6,881 nucleotides of DNA from Candidatus Hydrogenedentota bacterium (lineage in GTDB: Bacteria; Hydrogenedentota; Hydrogenedentia; Hydrogenedentales; JAEUWI01), in contig JAUIKJ010000162.1 of the NCBI GenBank assembly GCA_030430835.1, positions 1 to 6,881 of the forward strand. Direction: 5' to 3'. The notes under the pieces are model-generated. The model searched no databases and was not told the origin of the DNA. It saw only the letters and a list, made by a program, of their open reading frames with translations. The translations under genes were made by a program, and so were the position numbers. Positions 1-5,685 of the stretch are shown in pieces (the first letter of the stretch is position 1; every line of letters begins with the position of its first letter).

Positions 1-218
1 CAGAGCCAGCAGAAATGGCGCAGGCCGAACTGGGCGGCCCGCTGCGGCTCATAGCAAGTGAGTGGGCGGAAATAGTCGAAGAAGCCCTTGGCTGAAGAGC
101 GGTCGAAACCGGCCCAGAATGCCGGCTCGCACACGGCCCGGCATCCGGCGATGGCCAGCCGCACATAATCGTCGGTCGTCCGACTCACCATATGGGCATG
201 AGGCTCGATATAGCGCAT
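1..218 (-). CDS. TatD-family metal-dependent hydrolase, N-terminal fragment (EboB-like), runs off left edge
   Basis: My translation of the minus strand from the ATG at 218 gives 72 codons with no stop before the window edge. The N-terminus reads MRYIEPHAHMVSRTTDDY and carries the amidohydrolase-type H-x-H metal-binding pair (H7, H9). A segment EPAFWAGFDRSS follows at residues 31-42, then FDYFRPLT, and RAAQFGLRHFCWL at the window edge. From memory this matches the TatD-like hydrolases of ebo metabolite-traffic clusters more closely than classical TatD nucleases; that sub-assignment is moderate. The start is supported by a GGGAG Shine-Dalgarno (224-228) five bases upstream. The reaction and substrate are not established for this subfamily. 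Immediately upstream of the ribosome-binding site lies the truncated sdhB tail on the opposite strand, so the gene's native promoter region appears replaced or lost. The rest of the gene and any ebo neighbours would lie to the left. Confidence 0.72.
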   Translation of the reverse strand, partial: MRYIEPHAHMVSRTTDDYVRLAIAGCRAVCEPAFWAGFDRSSAKGFFDYFRPLTCYEPQRAAQFGLRHFCWL

Positions 219-584
219 CACGTCTCCCGTCCGAAGTCCGGCCAGGCACCCGACGCCCACGCCATCCCCGTGCGCAAGGAAGATTCCGATGCCGCGATGG
301 ACGCGGCGGCCTGCATTGGCTGCGGCGCCTGCGTCGCCGCCTGCCCGAACGCTTCCGCCTCGCTCTTCACCGGCGCGAAGATCACCCAGCTCGCCCGCCT
401 GCCCCAGGGCCACCCGGAGCGCAAGCGCCGTGTCTGTGCGATGGTCCAGCAGATGGACACGGAAGGCTTCGGATCCTGCTCGAAGCACTACGAATGCGAA
501 GCGGCCTGCCCGAAAGAGATCGAAGTCACCGTGATCTCCGCGATGAACCGGGAATACATGAAGGGCCTCGTCGGCGGGGCCTAG
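192..584 (+). pseudogene. sdhB: Succinate dehydrogenase/fumarate reductase iron-sulfur subunit, C-terminal remnant
   Basis: The frame is open from about 96 and its first ATG is at 192, but recognisable SdhB/FrdB sequence begins only near 237 (SGQAPDAHAIPV). It continues to the natural C-terminus NREYMKGLVGGA. Numbered from 192, the 4Fe-4S motif CxxCxxCxxxCP is at C41, C44, C47 and C51, and the 3Fe-4S motif CxxxxxCxxxCP is at C96, C102 and C106. In the intact enzyme this half relays electrons between the 2Fe-2S domain and the membrane anchor. About 115 residues remain of a protein usually near 240-250, so the whole N-terminal 2Fe-2S ferredoxin-like domain is missing. No sdhA or sdhC can fit next to it. 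The upstream sequence instead encodes the start of a TatD-like gene on the other strand. A remnant left by rearrangement, or an assembly chimera, is most likely. Expression as a stand-alone ferredoxin-like protein is possible but has no supporting ribosome-binding site. Confidence 0.8.
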
Positions 585-595
585 GCCGCGCCGAC
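570..595. terminator. Palindrome over the sdhB stop codon, possible bidirectional terminator
   Basis: GTCGGCGGGGCC (570-581) and GGCCGCGCCGAC (584-595) form 12-bp arms with one mismatch around a 2-nt TA centre. The sdhB TAG stop (582-584) lies at its apex. It sits between two convergent genes whose stops are 25 bp apart, a usual place for a shared terminator. There is no T-tract on either strand, so it is not a canonical intrinsic terminator. Confidence 0.35.
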
Positions 596-609
596 AGGTG
601 CGCGCGCCA

Positions 610-1233
610 CTACGCTTTCTTTTTCTTGCCGCCAGTGGCGAACTGGAAGAGTGCGCCCACGAGGCTGATACCGCCCCACGCGGCGAGCAGGCCCCATTGT
701 CCCTGCTCGCTGAGATCACGTTCGGCGAGTTGGTCCGCGAAGCCGACACCCTTGACCAGCAAGGCACCGGCCAAGGTGGTGATCCAGGCGCCGATGGCGG
801 CCGTGGCGAGGGTCATCACGATACGCTCGAGGCCGATGGCCAGCAGCCCCCCCACGAAGGCCGCCCCCAGTACGGCCCAGGGCGCCCAGGGCTCCGGGCG
901 GCCGCCGAGCATGTTGTAGGCCACCACGAGCGTACCGAGGAAGCCGAGGAAGAAGACCCCGGTCTTGTAGAGAAAGAAAAGCGCGAAGGCGCCGCATAGC
1001 CCCCCGATCAGGGCGGCGCCCCCCATGGCCACGAGGTTGCCCAGGCTTAGCCAGCCCACCAGCGCCGCCGCAACGGCACCCGCCAGCAGGAAGCCGGTGA
1101 GGCCCAGAATGAACTTGAAGAGCCGGTAGCCGGCGAAGCAGTACAACAGGCCAACCCCGGCCGCCACGGCGAAGAGCATCGGCAACTGCTCTGCTGGAAG
1201 CTGATCCAGCCGGAATTCTTGCAGGGTTTCCAT
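610..1233 (-). CDS. Seven-TM membrane protein, TM198-like/DUF4203 type
   Basis: This is a 207-residue, very hydrophobic protein with about seven predicted membrane segments, near residues 17-35, 37-60, 64-86, 91-109, 118-135, 138-160 and 180-199. The conserved-looking stretch YCFAGYRLFKFILGLTGF (31-48), rich in glycine and aromatics, resembles the bacterial TM7S3/TM198-like (DUF4203) domain. The function of that family is unknown. The protein ends in a lysine-rich tail (GGKKKKA), expected to face the cytoplasm by the positive-inside rule. The frame stays open upstream to 1530, but the ATG at 1233 is chosen because a GGGAG Shine-Dalgarno lies five bases before it and the extension would run antisense into mgtC. 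It is divergent from the MgtC-like gene and convergent with the sdhB remnant. Shared regulation with mgtC is possible but unproven. Confidence 0.75.
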   Translation of the reverse strand: METLQEFRLDQLPAEQLPMLFAVAAGVGLLYCFAGYRLFKFILGLTGFLLAGAVAAALVGWLSLGNLVAMGGAALIGGLCGAFALFFLYKTGVFFLGFLGTLVVAYNMLGGRPEPWAPWAVLGAAFVGGLLAIGLERIVMTLATAAIGAWITTLAGALLVKGVGFADQLAERDLSEQGQWGLLAAWGGISLVGALFQFATGGKKKKA

Positions 1234-1238
1234 CTTTA

Positions 1239-1243
1239 CTCCC
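1239..1243 (-). promoter_or_regulatory. Shine-Dalgarno fixing the start of the TM198-like gene
   Basis: On the minus strand GGGAG lies five bases before the ATG at 1233. The same GGGAG-plus-5 layout precedes the TatD-like start at 218. It favours 1233 over in-frame ATGs further upstream such as 1251. Confidence 0.55.
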
Positions 1244-1244
1244 G

Positions 1245-1273
1245 ATGGCATTGAGTTGCACGCATCGTATAAC
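1245..1273 (+). promoter_or_regulatory. Candidate promoter for the MgtC-like gene
   Basis: ATGGCA (1245-1250, 4 of 6 to TTGACA) is followed after exactly 17 bp by TATAAC (1268-1273, 5 of 6 to TATAAT). Transcription would start near 1280, about 43 bases before the ATG at 1323. It lies in the 89-bp divergent gap. On the other strand the same AT-rich patch reads TTATACG and might serve the TM198-like gene, but no well-spaced -35 is visible there. Confidence 0.35.
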
Positions 1274-1322
1274 CCGGGCACCATGGTTGCAAACCGAACC
1301 CGTCCAGGGAGACGCCACCACG

Positions 1323-1766
1323 ATGCAGGGCACCGGCTTCGATCTCGAACTCTTCCGCTCGTTTCTGATTCCGCTCTTGGTCGCCTATGGGCTCGCGCTT
1401 CCCATCGGCTGGAATCGGGAGCACGCCTCGCGTAGCGCGGGCCTGCGCACCTTCCCTCTGGTTGCTGTGGGCGCCTGCGCCTACATCCTGATTGGCACGA
1501 ATATCTTCGTTGGCGATGACGCGCAGTCACGCATCATCTATGGCATCATCACGGGAATTGGCTTCATCGGCGGCGGCGCGATCCTCAAGGACCATGGTAC
1601 GGTTAGTGGCACGGCAACGGCGGCCAGCATCTGGAACACCGGTGCGATTGGCGTTGCCGTCGGCTGCGCACGCTATGAAATCGCCTGTGTACTCGCGCTG
1701 CTCAATGTGCTGACCCTGTCCTTGGGGGATGCGATGAAGCGCTACTTCGATCCGACGAAGGACTAG
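1323..1766 (+). CDS. MgtC/SapB family membrane protein (short form)
   Basis: This 147-residue protein shows the MgtC/SapB core: GWNREHASRSAGLRTFPLVAVGA (residues 29-51), then IITGIGFIGGGAILKDHGTVSGTATAASIWNTGAIGVAVG (75-114). The latter is the family's Gly-rich block with conserved Gly, Thr-Ala-Ala-S and W. About five membrane segments are predicted, near 10-29, 43-62, 71-90, 97-115 and 118-136. MgtC of pathogens is about 230 residues with a soluble ACT-like C-terminal domain. That domain is absent here, so this is the SapB-like short form, whose substrate or role is uncertain; links to Mg2+ homeostasis are by family only. The start ATG at 1323 has AGGGAG at 1306-1311, 11 bases away, which is rather long. 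The gene is divergent from the TM198-like gene and ends 5 bp from the stop of the convergent serine hydrolase. Confidence 0.87.
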   Translation: MQGTGFDLELFRSFLIPLLVAYGLALPIGWNREHASRSAGLRTFPLVAVGACAYILIGTNIFVGDDAQSRIIYGIITGIGFIGGGAILKDHGTVSGTATAASIWNTGAIGVAVGCARYEIACVLALLNVLTLSLGDAMKRYFDPTKD

Positions 1767-1771
1767 GCCGC

Positions 1772-4267
1772 CTACCCGGCGCCGGGCAGCCCCTTCGCGA
1801 TTGCCGCGATAAAGCGGGGGTGATATTTGCCGAAGTTGGCGCCTGCCGCGTTTCGGGTCATCACGATCACCAGTTCGTTCTCCGGATCGATGCGCAACGT
1901 CGCAGCCGACGCTGCGCCGTGTGCGAAGGTCTTCGGGCTGAGTCCGGGCTCCGGCGTGTAGACCGCGCCGATGCCCCACTTCGGATTGCCCTCGATATCG
2001 CGGTAGTCGCGTACCGGCTTCGGCATCATCTTTTCGTAGCTCTCTTCCGAGAAAAATCGGTAATGCCCGTAGGCACCGCGGTTCAACAGCATCTGCCCGA
2101 AGCGAACCATGTCGCCCGGGGTACTCATGCCACGCGCGGACCCGTCGATGATGCTGGTGTGATCCATCTCGAGCGGGCCGAGCAGGTGGTTGTAGAAGAA
2201 GGTTGGCAGCGCTTCTTCCGTCACCAGTTCGATGATCTTGCCGCCGAGCGCATAGCCCACGCCGTTGTAGCCCAGCCGTGTGCCCACCTCGAGCCACGGA
2301 TAATATCCGGCGATTACCTCGTCGAGATCGTGCAGATCATCGCCCCAGTGATCGGGATAGAATCCCGGGAACTGGTAGTTCAGTTGCAGGCCGTTCGTGT
2401 GGTTGTAGAGATCCCGTACGGTCAAGGGTGTCTCCACGTCGATATAGCGCAAGGCCGGCAGGTAGTCCGCCACCGGCGCATCCAGATCGACCAGCTTCTG
2501 ATCGACCAGCATCATCATCAGCGTGCCCGAGATGAACTTGGAGATCGACGCCATCCAGCTTGGGGTGTCGACGGTCATCGGCTTGTTATAGCGCATGCCG
2601 TAGGCTTCGTGGAAAAACAGTACGCCTTTACGCGCCACCGCCACCGCGAACGCTTCGTCGGTGTCCGCGGCCCATTCTTCGAGCACCGCGCGAATCGCGT
2701 CGGCGGTACCCGGCTGCATGCCCGCGTCGGTCTCGCTGCCCGCACGAATCACCGGCGCCGCCGCCTCGAGGTTGCTGCGCGGCGTGACGAAGTCAACGTC
2801 AATCGCGTGATCCGGCCAGTAGAGAATCCGCTTGAGTCCGACCCACCACTGCCGGTCCACGGCCCAGGGATCGTGTGCGGTATCCAGCCAGGCGGAGGCC
2901 GGCAGTCCCTCGAAGATCCCCGCGGCCACCGCCGCACCTTCGGGGGTGGCGCGCATCAACGAGGTGCCGCGGTACGCGAGATAGCGCTCCAGCGCATCAC
3001 CGGATTTACCATCGGGAAACGCCGCTTCGAGTTCCGGCGCGTAGGCCCACCAGGCCTCCTCGCGCAAGATGTCGGGCGCGCGGAAGAGCGTGCGGTAACG
3101 CTTTATCGGACGCAGGTGCGCGCTCTGGATTTCAATCACCGCGCCGTAGCGCCCCGGCGCAGCCGGTGCATCCACCTCCTCGTATTCATGGTCGTAGTAG
3201 CGCGTATGAATCGTGTATTCGCCTAGCAGCCGTTCCGCGAGCAGCGGCTGCGCGAAGCCGATTTTTGGAAAGGCGCCGCCGGTGAACACATAGCGTTGCG
3301 GCCCGACCGCCAGCCCCATCAGCAGCCGCGCGCGCCAGGCGTCGCCGGAGGGCAACTCCGCCTGCGCGGACAAGCCTTCCTCGACGGCGATGTCGATCAC
3401 CTGACCACCCGCGTCCCCCCACGCCGGCATCGGCAGGGCCAATTCCGCCACGGCCCGCCCATCCTTCGCGGCCAGCACTCCCGCGCCTTCCTGCGCTCCG
3501 AAGCCCGCCGTCGTGCCGCGTCCCTCGAGCCCTGCGGCCGCCACCACTGTCACGCGCGTTTCGCCCTGATCGGTGTAGCCCGCGCGCGCATGCACCAGCA
3601 CGGGATCACTCGCGCGTCGCGCGAGACGAATGCGCTGCGATCGTTCGGGGTAGGTCTGCGTCTTCGCCTCGGGATACCACAGCGCCTGCGCGCGGGAACC
3701 GTCCGGATCACGATCGTTCGCGTAGAGTTGGAAGCCGATTTCATCGCCGTTGTCCGGTGCCAGTTCCACCTGGGCCCACGGCAGGCGCGCTTCTACGATG
3801 TACCCGCCATCGGTCAACGCGCTGGCGGCATCCGCCGCGCCCTTCCCCGCGACCTGAACCACCGACGCGGCACCCGCCGTGTCCCCGGGGACAATGCTAA
3901 CGTGCATCACTTCGCTGCCCCCGGGCTCGGGAACCAGAAAGAGCTCCACGGAATCGCCCTCGAAAACCTTGTCGTCATCTGGTGATCGATGAAACACGTC
4001 GTCACTGATCTCGACACGCACCAACAGCCCCATCTCATCCCATGCAAGCCACAGTTGCGCGTCGAAATCGGACACCGGCAGGAAGCTTCCATCCGCACCG
4101 GAAATTACCGCGACATGAAATCCACCCTCGCCCCACTCATCCGCCAGACCGTCTATCTCTATCCCGTCCAATCGCGGCACGTCGAAGACGGTGGCTGGAT
4201 CACCATACGCCATTGGCAAGATGGTCATAGTCAAGAGAAACAAGGTACGAATGCGCAACGAGAACAT
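1772..4267 (-). CDS. Exported CBM9-like / class C beta-lactamase-fold serine hydrolase fusion
   Basis: This is an 831-residue protein. Residues 1-22 form a signal peptide (basic MFSLRIR, hydrophobic core, cleavage likely after AYG), so it should act in the periplasm or outside. Residues about 29-215 look like a CBM9-type beta-sandwich: IDGLADEWGE, DAQLWLAWDEMGLLVRVEISDD, FEGDSVELFL, YIVEARLPW and GFQLYANDRD. Residues 220-510 are an unassigned beta-rich middle part. Residues about 518-831 are a beta-lactamase/PBP-fold hydrolase. It has SxxK at S574-I-S-K577 (catalytic Ser and Lys), NHTNGL (622-627, matching the usual HTSGL), Y667-N-G in the YxN position, and H783-G-A replacing KTG. This pattern fits the esterase/DD-peptidase-like serine hydrolases of the class C group rather than true antibiotic resistance enzymes; the substrate is unknown. 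GGAGGT (4274-4279) six bases before the ATG supports the start. It lies 83 bp downstream of the DUF2071 gene on the same strand and may be cotranscribed. Confidence 0.86.
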   Translation of the reverse strand: MFSLRIRTLFLLTMTILPMAYGDPATVFDVPRLDGIEIDGLADEWGEGGFHVAVISGADGSFLPVSDFDAQLWLAWDEMGLLVRVEISDDVFHRSPDDDKVFEGDSVELFLVPEPGGSEVMHVSIVPGDTAGAASVVQVAGKGAADAASALTDGGYIVEARLPWAQVELAPDNGDEIGFQLYANDRDPDGSRAQALWYPEAKTQTYPERSQRIRLARRASDPVLVHARAGYTDQGETRVTVVAAAGLEGRGTTAGFGAQEGAGVLAAKDGRAVAELALPMPAWGDAGGQVIDIAVEEGLSAQAELPSGDAWRARLLMGLAVGPQRYVFTGGAFPKIGFAQPLLAERLLGEYTIHTRYYDHEYEEVDAPAAPGRYGAVIEIQSAHLRPIKRYRTLFRAPDILREEAWWAYAPELEAAFPDGKSGDALERYLAYRGTSLMRATPEGAAVAAGIFEGLPASAWLDTAHDPWAVDRQWWVGLKRILYWPDHAIDVDFVTPRSNLEAAAPVIRAGSETDAGMQPGTADAIRAVLEEWAADTDEAFAVAVARKGVLFFHEAYGMRYNKPMTVDTPSWMASISKFISGTLMMMLVDQKLVDLDAPVADYLPALRYIDVETPLTVRDLYNHTNGLQLNYQFPGFYPDHWGDDLHDLDEVIAGYYPWLEVGTRLGYNGVGYALGGKIIELVTEEALPTFFYNHLLGPLEMDHTSIIDGSARGMSTPGDMVRFGQMLLNRGAYGHYRFFSEESYEKMMPKPVRDYRDIEGNPKWGIGAVYTPEPGLSPKTFAHGAASAATLRIDPENELVIVMTRNAAGANFGKYHPRFIAAIAKGLPGAG

Positions 4268-4273
4268 GGGGAT

Positions 4274-4279
4274 ACCTCC
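4274..4279 (-). promoter_or_regulatory. Strong Shine-Dalgarno of the serine hydrolase gene
   Basis: On the minus strand GGAGGT sits six bases before the ATG at 4267. It is the best match to the anti-SD sequence in the window and supports efficient translation of the exported hydrolase. Confidence 0.65.
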
Positions 4280-4350
4280 GGGCGGGAAATGGACTGGGCG
4301 CTACAATAACGAATCCAGCCCGGTCGTGCATCCCGAAAAGGTGCGGACGA

Positions 4351-5070
4351 CTATCCGGCCACGATGCGTACGCCCGGATACACCGCGACGCCAGAGCCCT
4401 CCGCGACAAAGGCCGAGCGCGGCGCTTCGCGCAAGCACTCGGCGAAGGCCGCTCCGTAGAGCCCCGCCACGTCGCAGTCGAACTCGGACGACACCGCCCT
4501 CCACACCCGCCACGGGGGATGTTCCACCCGATACTCCAGGGTGCCGCCATCCCGCTGCGCGGCGTAGCCCCAGTAGTGCTCGGTGATGAACGCCGCCTCG
4601 GAGCCGGACACGAGTGGTTCCGGCTCGCCCTGCACCGTGGCCGCGAGTTCATTCCAGCGCGCACCCGTGCGCCAAGCGTAGCCAATGCGCCGCGCCGCAT
4701 CCTGCGTGTCGTCCACGTGCCGCATCGGGAAGGTCACGTAGTTCTCGTTGTAGACCCCGCGCGCGATCAGCGTCACCATCGGCTTCGGCACGATCTCCTT
4801 GATGAACACCACGCCGCGCCGGACTTCGCCCGCCGCCTCGCGGCGCACGTAGAAGCGCAGGTTCACTTCCTCGAAGCAGCCGTGCAGCGGCACGGGAACG
4901 CCCAGCATCCGGGTATCCCGAAACAGGAATCCGACCATGCTGACGTAGGTCGTCTCCTGCCAGGTATCAAGTTCGGTGCCCGCCGGGACATGGGGCACGA
5001 GGACCGCCGGGTCGACGGCATAGTTCAGCATGACCAGATTCGTCCAACGCGCGGTGAGAAAGTGTCGCAT
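4351..5070 (-). CDS. DUF2071 family protein (YqjF-like)
   Basis: This 239-residue soluble protein has no signal peptide or membrane segment. It begins MRHFLTARWTNLVMLNY, with the family's early W and the pattern DPAVLVPHVPAGTELDTW (20-37). YVSMVGFLFRDTRMLGVPVP (42-61), CFEEVNLRFYVR (65-76) and RGVVFIKEIVPK (85-96) follow. These are typical of DUF2071/YqjF (COG2071-type) proteins, which are of normal length near 230-250 and of unknown biochemical function. The frame is open another 80 codons upstream to 5310, but AAGGAA (5078-5083) seven bases before the ATG at 5070, and the family's usual N-terminus, both choose 5070. The gene is followed 83 bp later by the serine hydrolase on the same strand. 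No functional link between the two is obvious. Confidence 0.82.
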   Translation of the reverse strand: MRHFLTARWTNLVMLNYAVDPAVLVPHVPAGTELDTWQETTYVSMVGFLFRDTRMLGVPVPLHGCFEEVNLRFYVRREAAGEVRRGVVFIKEIVPKPMVTLIARGVYNENYVTFPMRHVDDTQDAARRIGYAWRTGARWNELAATVQGEPEPLVSGSEAAFITEHYWGYAAQRDGGTLEYRVEHPPWRVWRAVSSEFDCDVAGLYGAAFAECLREAPRSAFVAEGSGVAVYPGVRIVAG

Positions 5071-5613
5071 AGGCGTGTTCCTTTTCCCAATGGTTGCCCA
5101 ATCCGGCAGGCGGCAGACCGGCAGGCTCCTTCGTCCGTGCGGCATGCAGTGTACAGGATAGACGACCCGAACGGCGGTGCTGGGGTTCCGTTTCGGTTTT
5201 TGGCGGTTCGCGGTGGGGCGGCGTGGTTTCTGTTCAATCGCCGACACAATGCATTTTCCGGATTTGCTCGTTTCGGCCATCGGCGCTGGGCGTTTTCCAG
5301 ACTTTTCCACCAGTATTCAACAGCGGCTGCGTAGGTATCCCGCGCAGGCGTCCGCGACGCCACAAGATCGCTAAGAAGCTCATAATAAAAGACTTATAAA
5401 CCGTGTTCCGTTTCCTTGTGCCGGTACTTGCAGTTCCTGACCCGGCAAGCAGCCCCAAGTAATTCACCCCGAGCTTCCGGCCGTTTCTCAACCCATTGAT
5501 TTTATTGAATCGATGCTAAGTGGGTGAAACTTATGCACTAACACATGGCTAACCTGTCGATGCCTACCGGGGCATTGGCGGTACGCGTGCCAGGATCGCT
5601 GCAAACGCAACAC
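5071..5613. other. Long intergenic region between divergent DUF2071 and rsmD genes
   Basis: I see no convincing gene here. The open frames on both strands lack family resemblance and plausible starts. Contents that can be pointed to are three TTTTCC motifs (5254-5259, 5293-5298, 5303-5308), the last two 10 bp apart, and an imperfect dyad TGCCGG (5419-5424) / CCGGCA (5442-5447). There is also an AT-richer stretch around 5380-5400 and 5485-5540 containing two further inverted repeats. A minus-strand TACACT (5148-5153) could be a -10 for the DUF2071 gene but lacks a good -35. A small RNA or a dispersed intergenic repeat cannot be excluded by eye. Confidence 0.5.
5495..5536. repeat. Pair of inverted repeats in AT-rich patch
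   Basis: ATTGATT (5495-5501) and AATCGAT (5508-5514) are arms matching at 6 of 7 positions with a 6-nt centre. Directly after, GCTAAGT (5515-5521) and ACTTATGC (5529-5536) form a second stem with one bulged base and a 7-nt loop. They may be a transcription-factor site or part of a structured 5' RNA upstream of rsmD. No family is recognised. Confidence 0.35.
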
Positions 5614-5640
5614 GCACGGGGGCTGGTTGCACCCCCCTGC
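5614..5640. repeat. GC-rich inverted repeat upstream of rsmD
   Basis: GCACGGGGG (5614-5622) and CCCCCCTGC (5632-5640) pair at 8 of 9 positions around a 9-nt loop (CTGGTTGCA). This is the most stable hairpin in the gap. It overlaps the candidate -35 of rsmD and has no T-tract after it, so an operator-like site or a cruciform/RNA structure is as likely as a terminator. Confidence 0.45.
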
Positions 5641-5655
5641 TCCCGCTTGTAGTAT
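5627..5655 (+). promoter_or_regulatory. rsmD: Candidate rsmD promoter
   Basis: TTGCAC (5627-5632) and TAGTAT (5650-5655) are 17 bp apart. Each is only a partial match to consensus (3 and 4 of 6). TATATT (5653-5658) is a better -10 by sequence but would sit 20 bp from the same -35. Either gives a short leader before the rsmD ATG at 5686. Confidence 0.3.
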
Positions 5656-5672
5656 ATTGTTGACATCTGGGG

Positions 5673-5678
5673 AAGGAG
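5673..5678 (+). promoter_or_regulatory. rsmD: Shine-Dalgarno deciding the rsmD start
   Basis: AAGGAG lies seven bases before the ATG at 5686. The alternative in-frame GTG at 5680 is only one base from it and so cannot be the start. This fixes the N-terminus as MRIIAGSARG, the usual RsmD beginning. Confidence 0.65.
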
Positions 5679-5685
5679 AGTGTCC

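Noticed and set aside
1820..3985. Long plus-strand open frames (468 and 229 codons) opposite the serine hydrolase gene
   Set aside because: They are antisense shadows caused by GC-rich third positions. The minus strand encodes recognisable domains throughout, and the antisense products show no motifs.
4295..4310. TACAAT on the plus strand in the gap between the DUF2071 and hydrolase genes
   Set aside because: A good -10 by sequence, but no -35 is present and no plus-strand gene lies downstream. The reverse complement is a poor -10 for the hydrolase.
5071..5310. 80-codon N-terminal extension of the DUF2071 gene
   Set aside because: The good ribosome-binding site and family-typical N-terminus at 5070 argue for the shorter form. 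The extension is basic, low in motifs and lies in the structured non-coding gap.
5234..5491. 85-codon minus-strand frame in the intergenic gap
   Set aside because: No recognisable domain, and it overlaps other equally open frames. It is better explained as chance or as repeat sequence.
5535..5555. Two CTAAC words resembling integron attC core halves
   Set aside because: No matching GTTRRRY partner, no proper stem and no integrase, so it is not an attC site.
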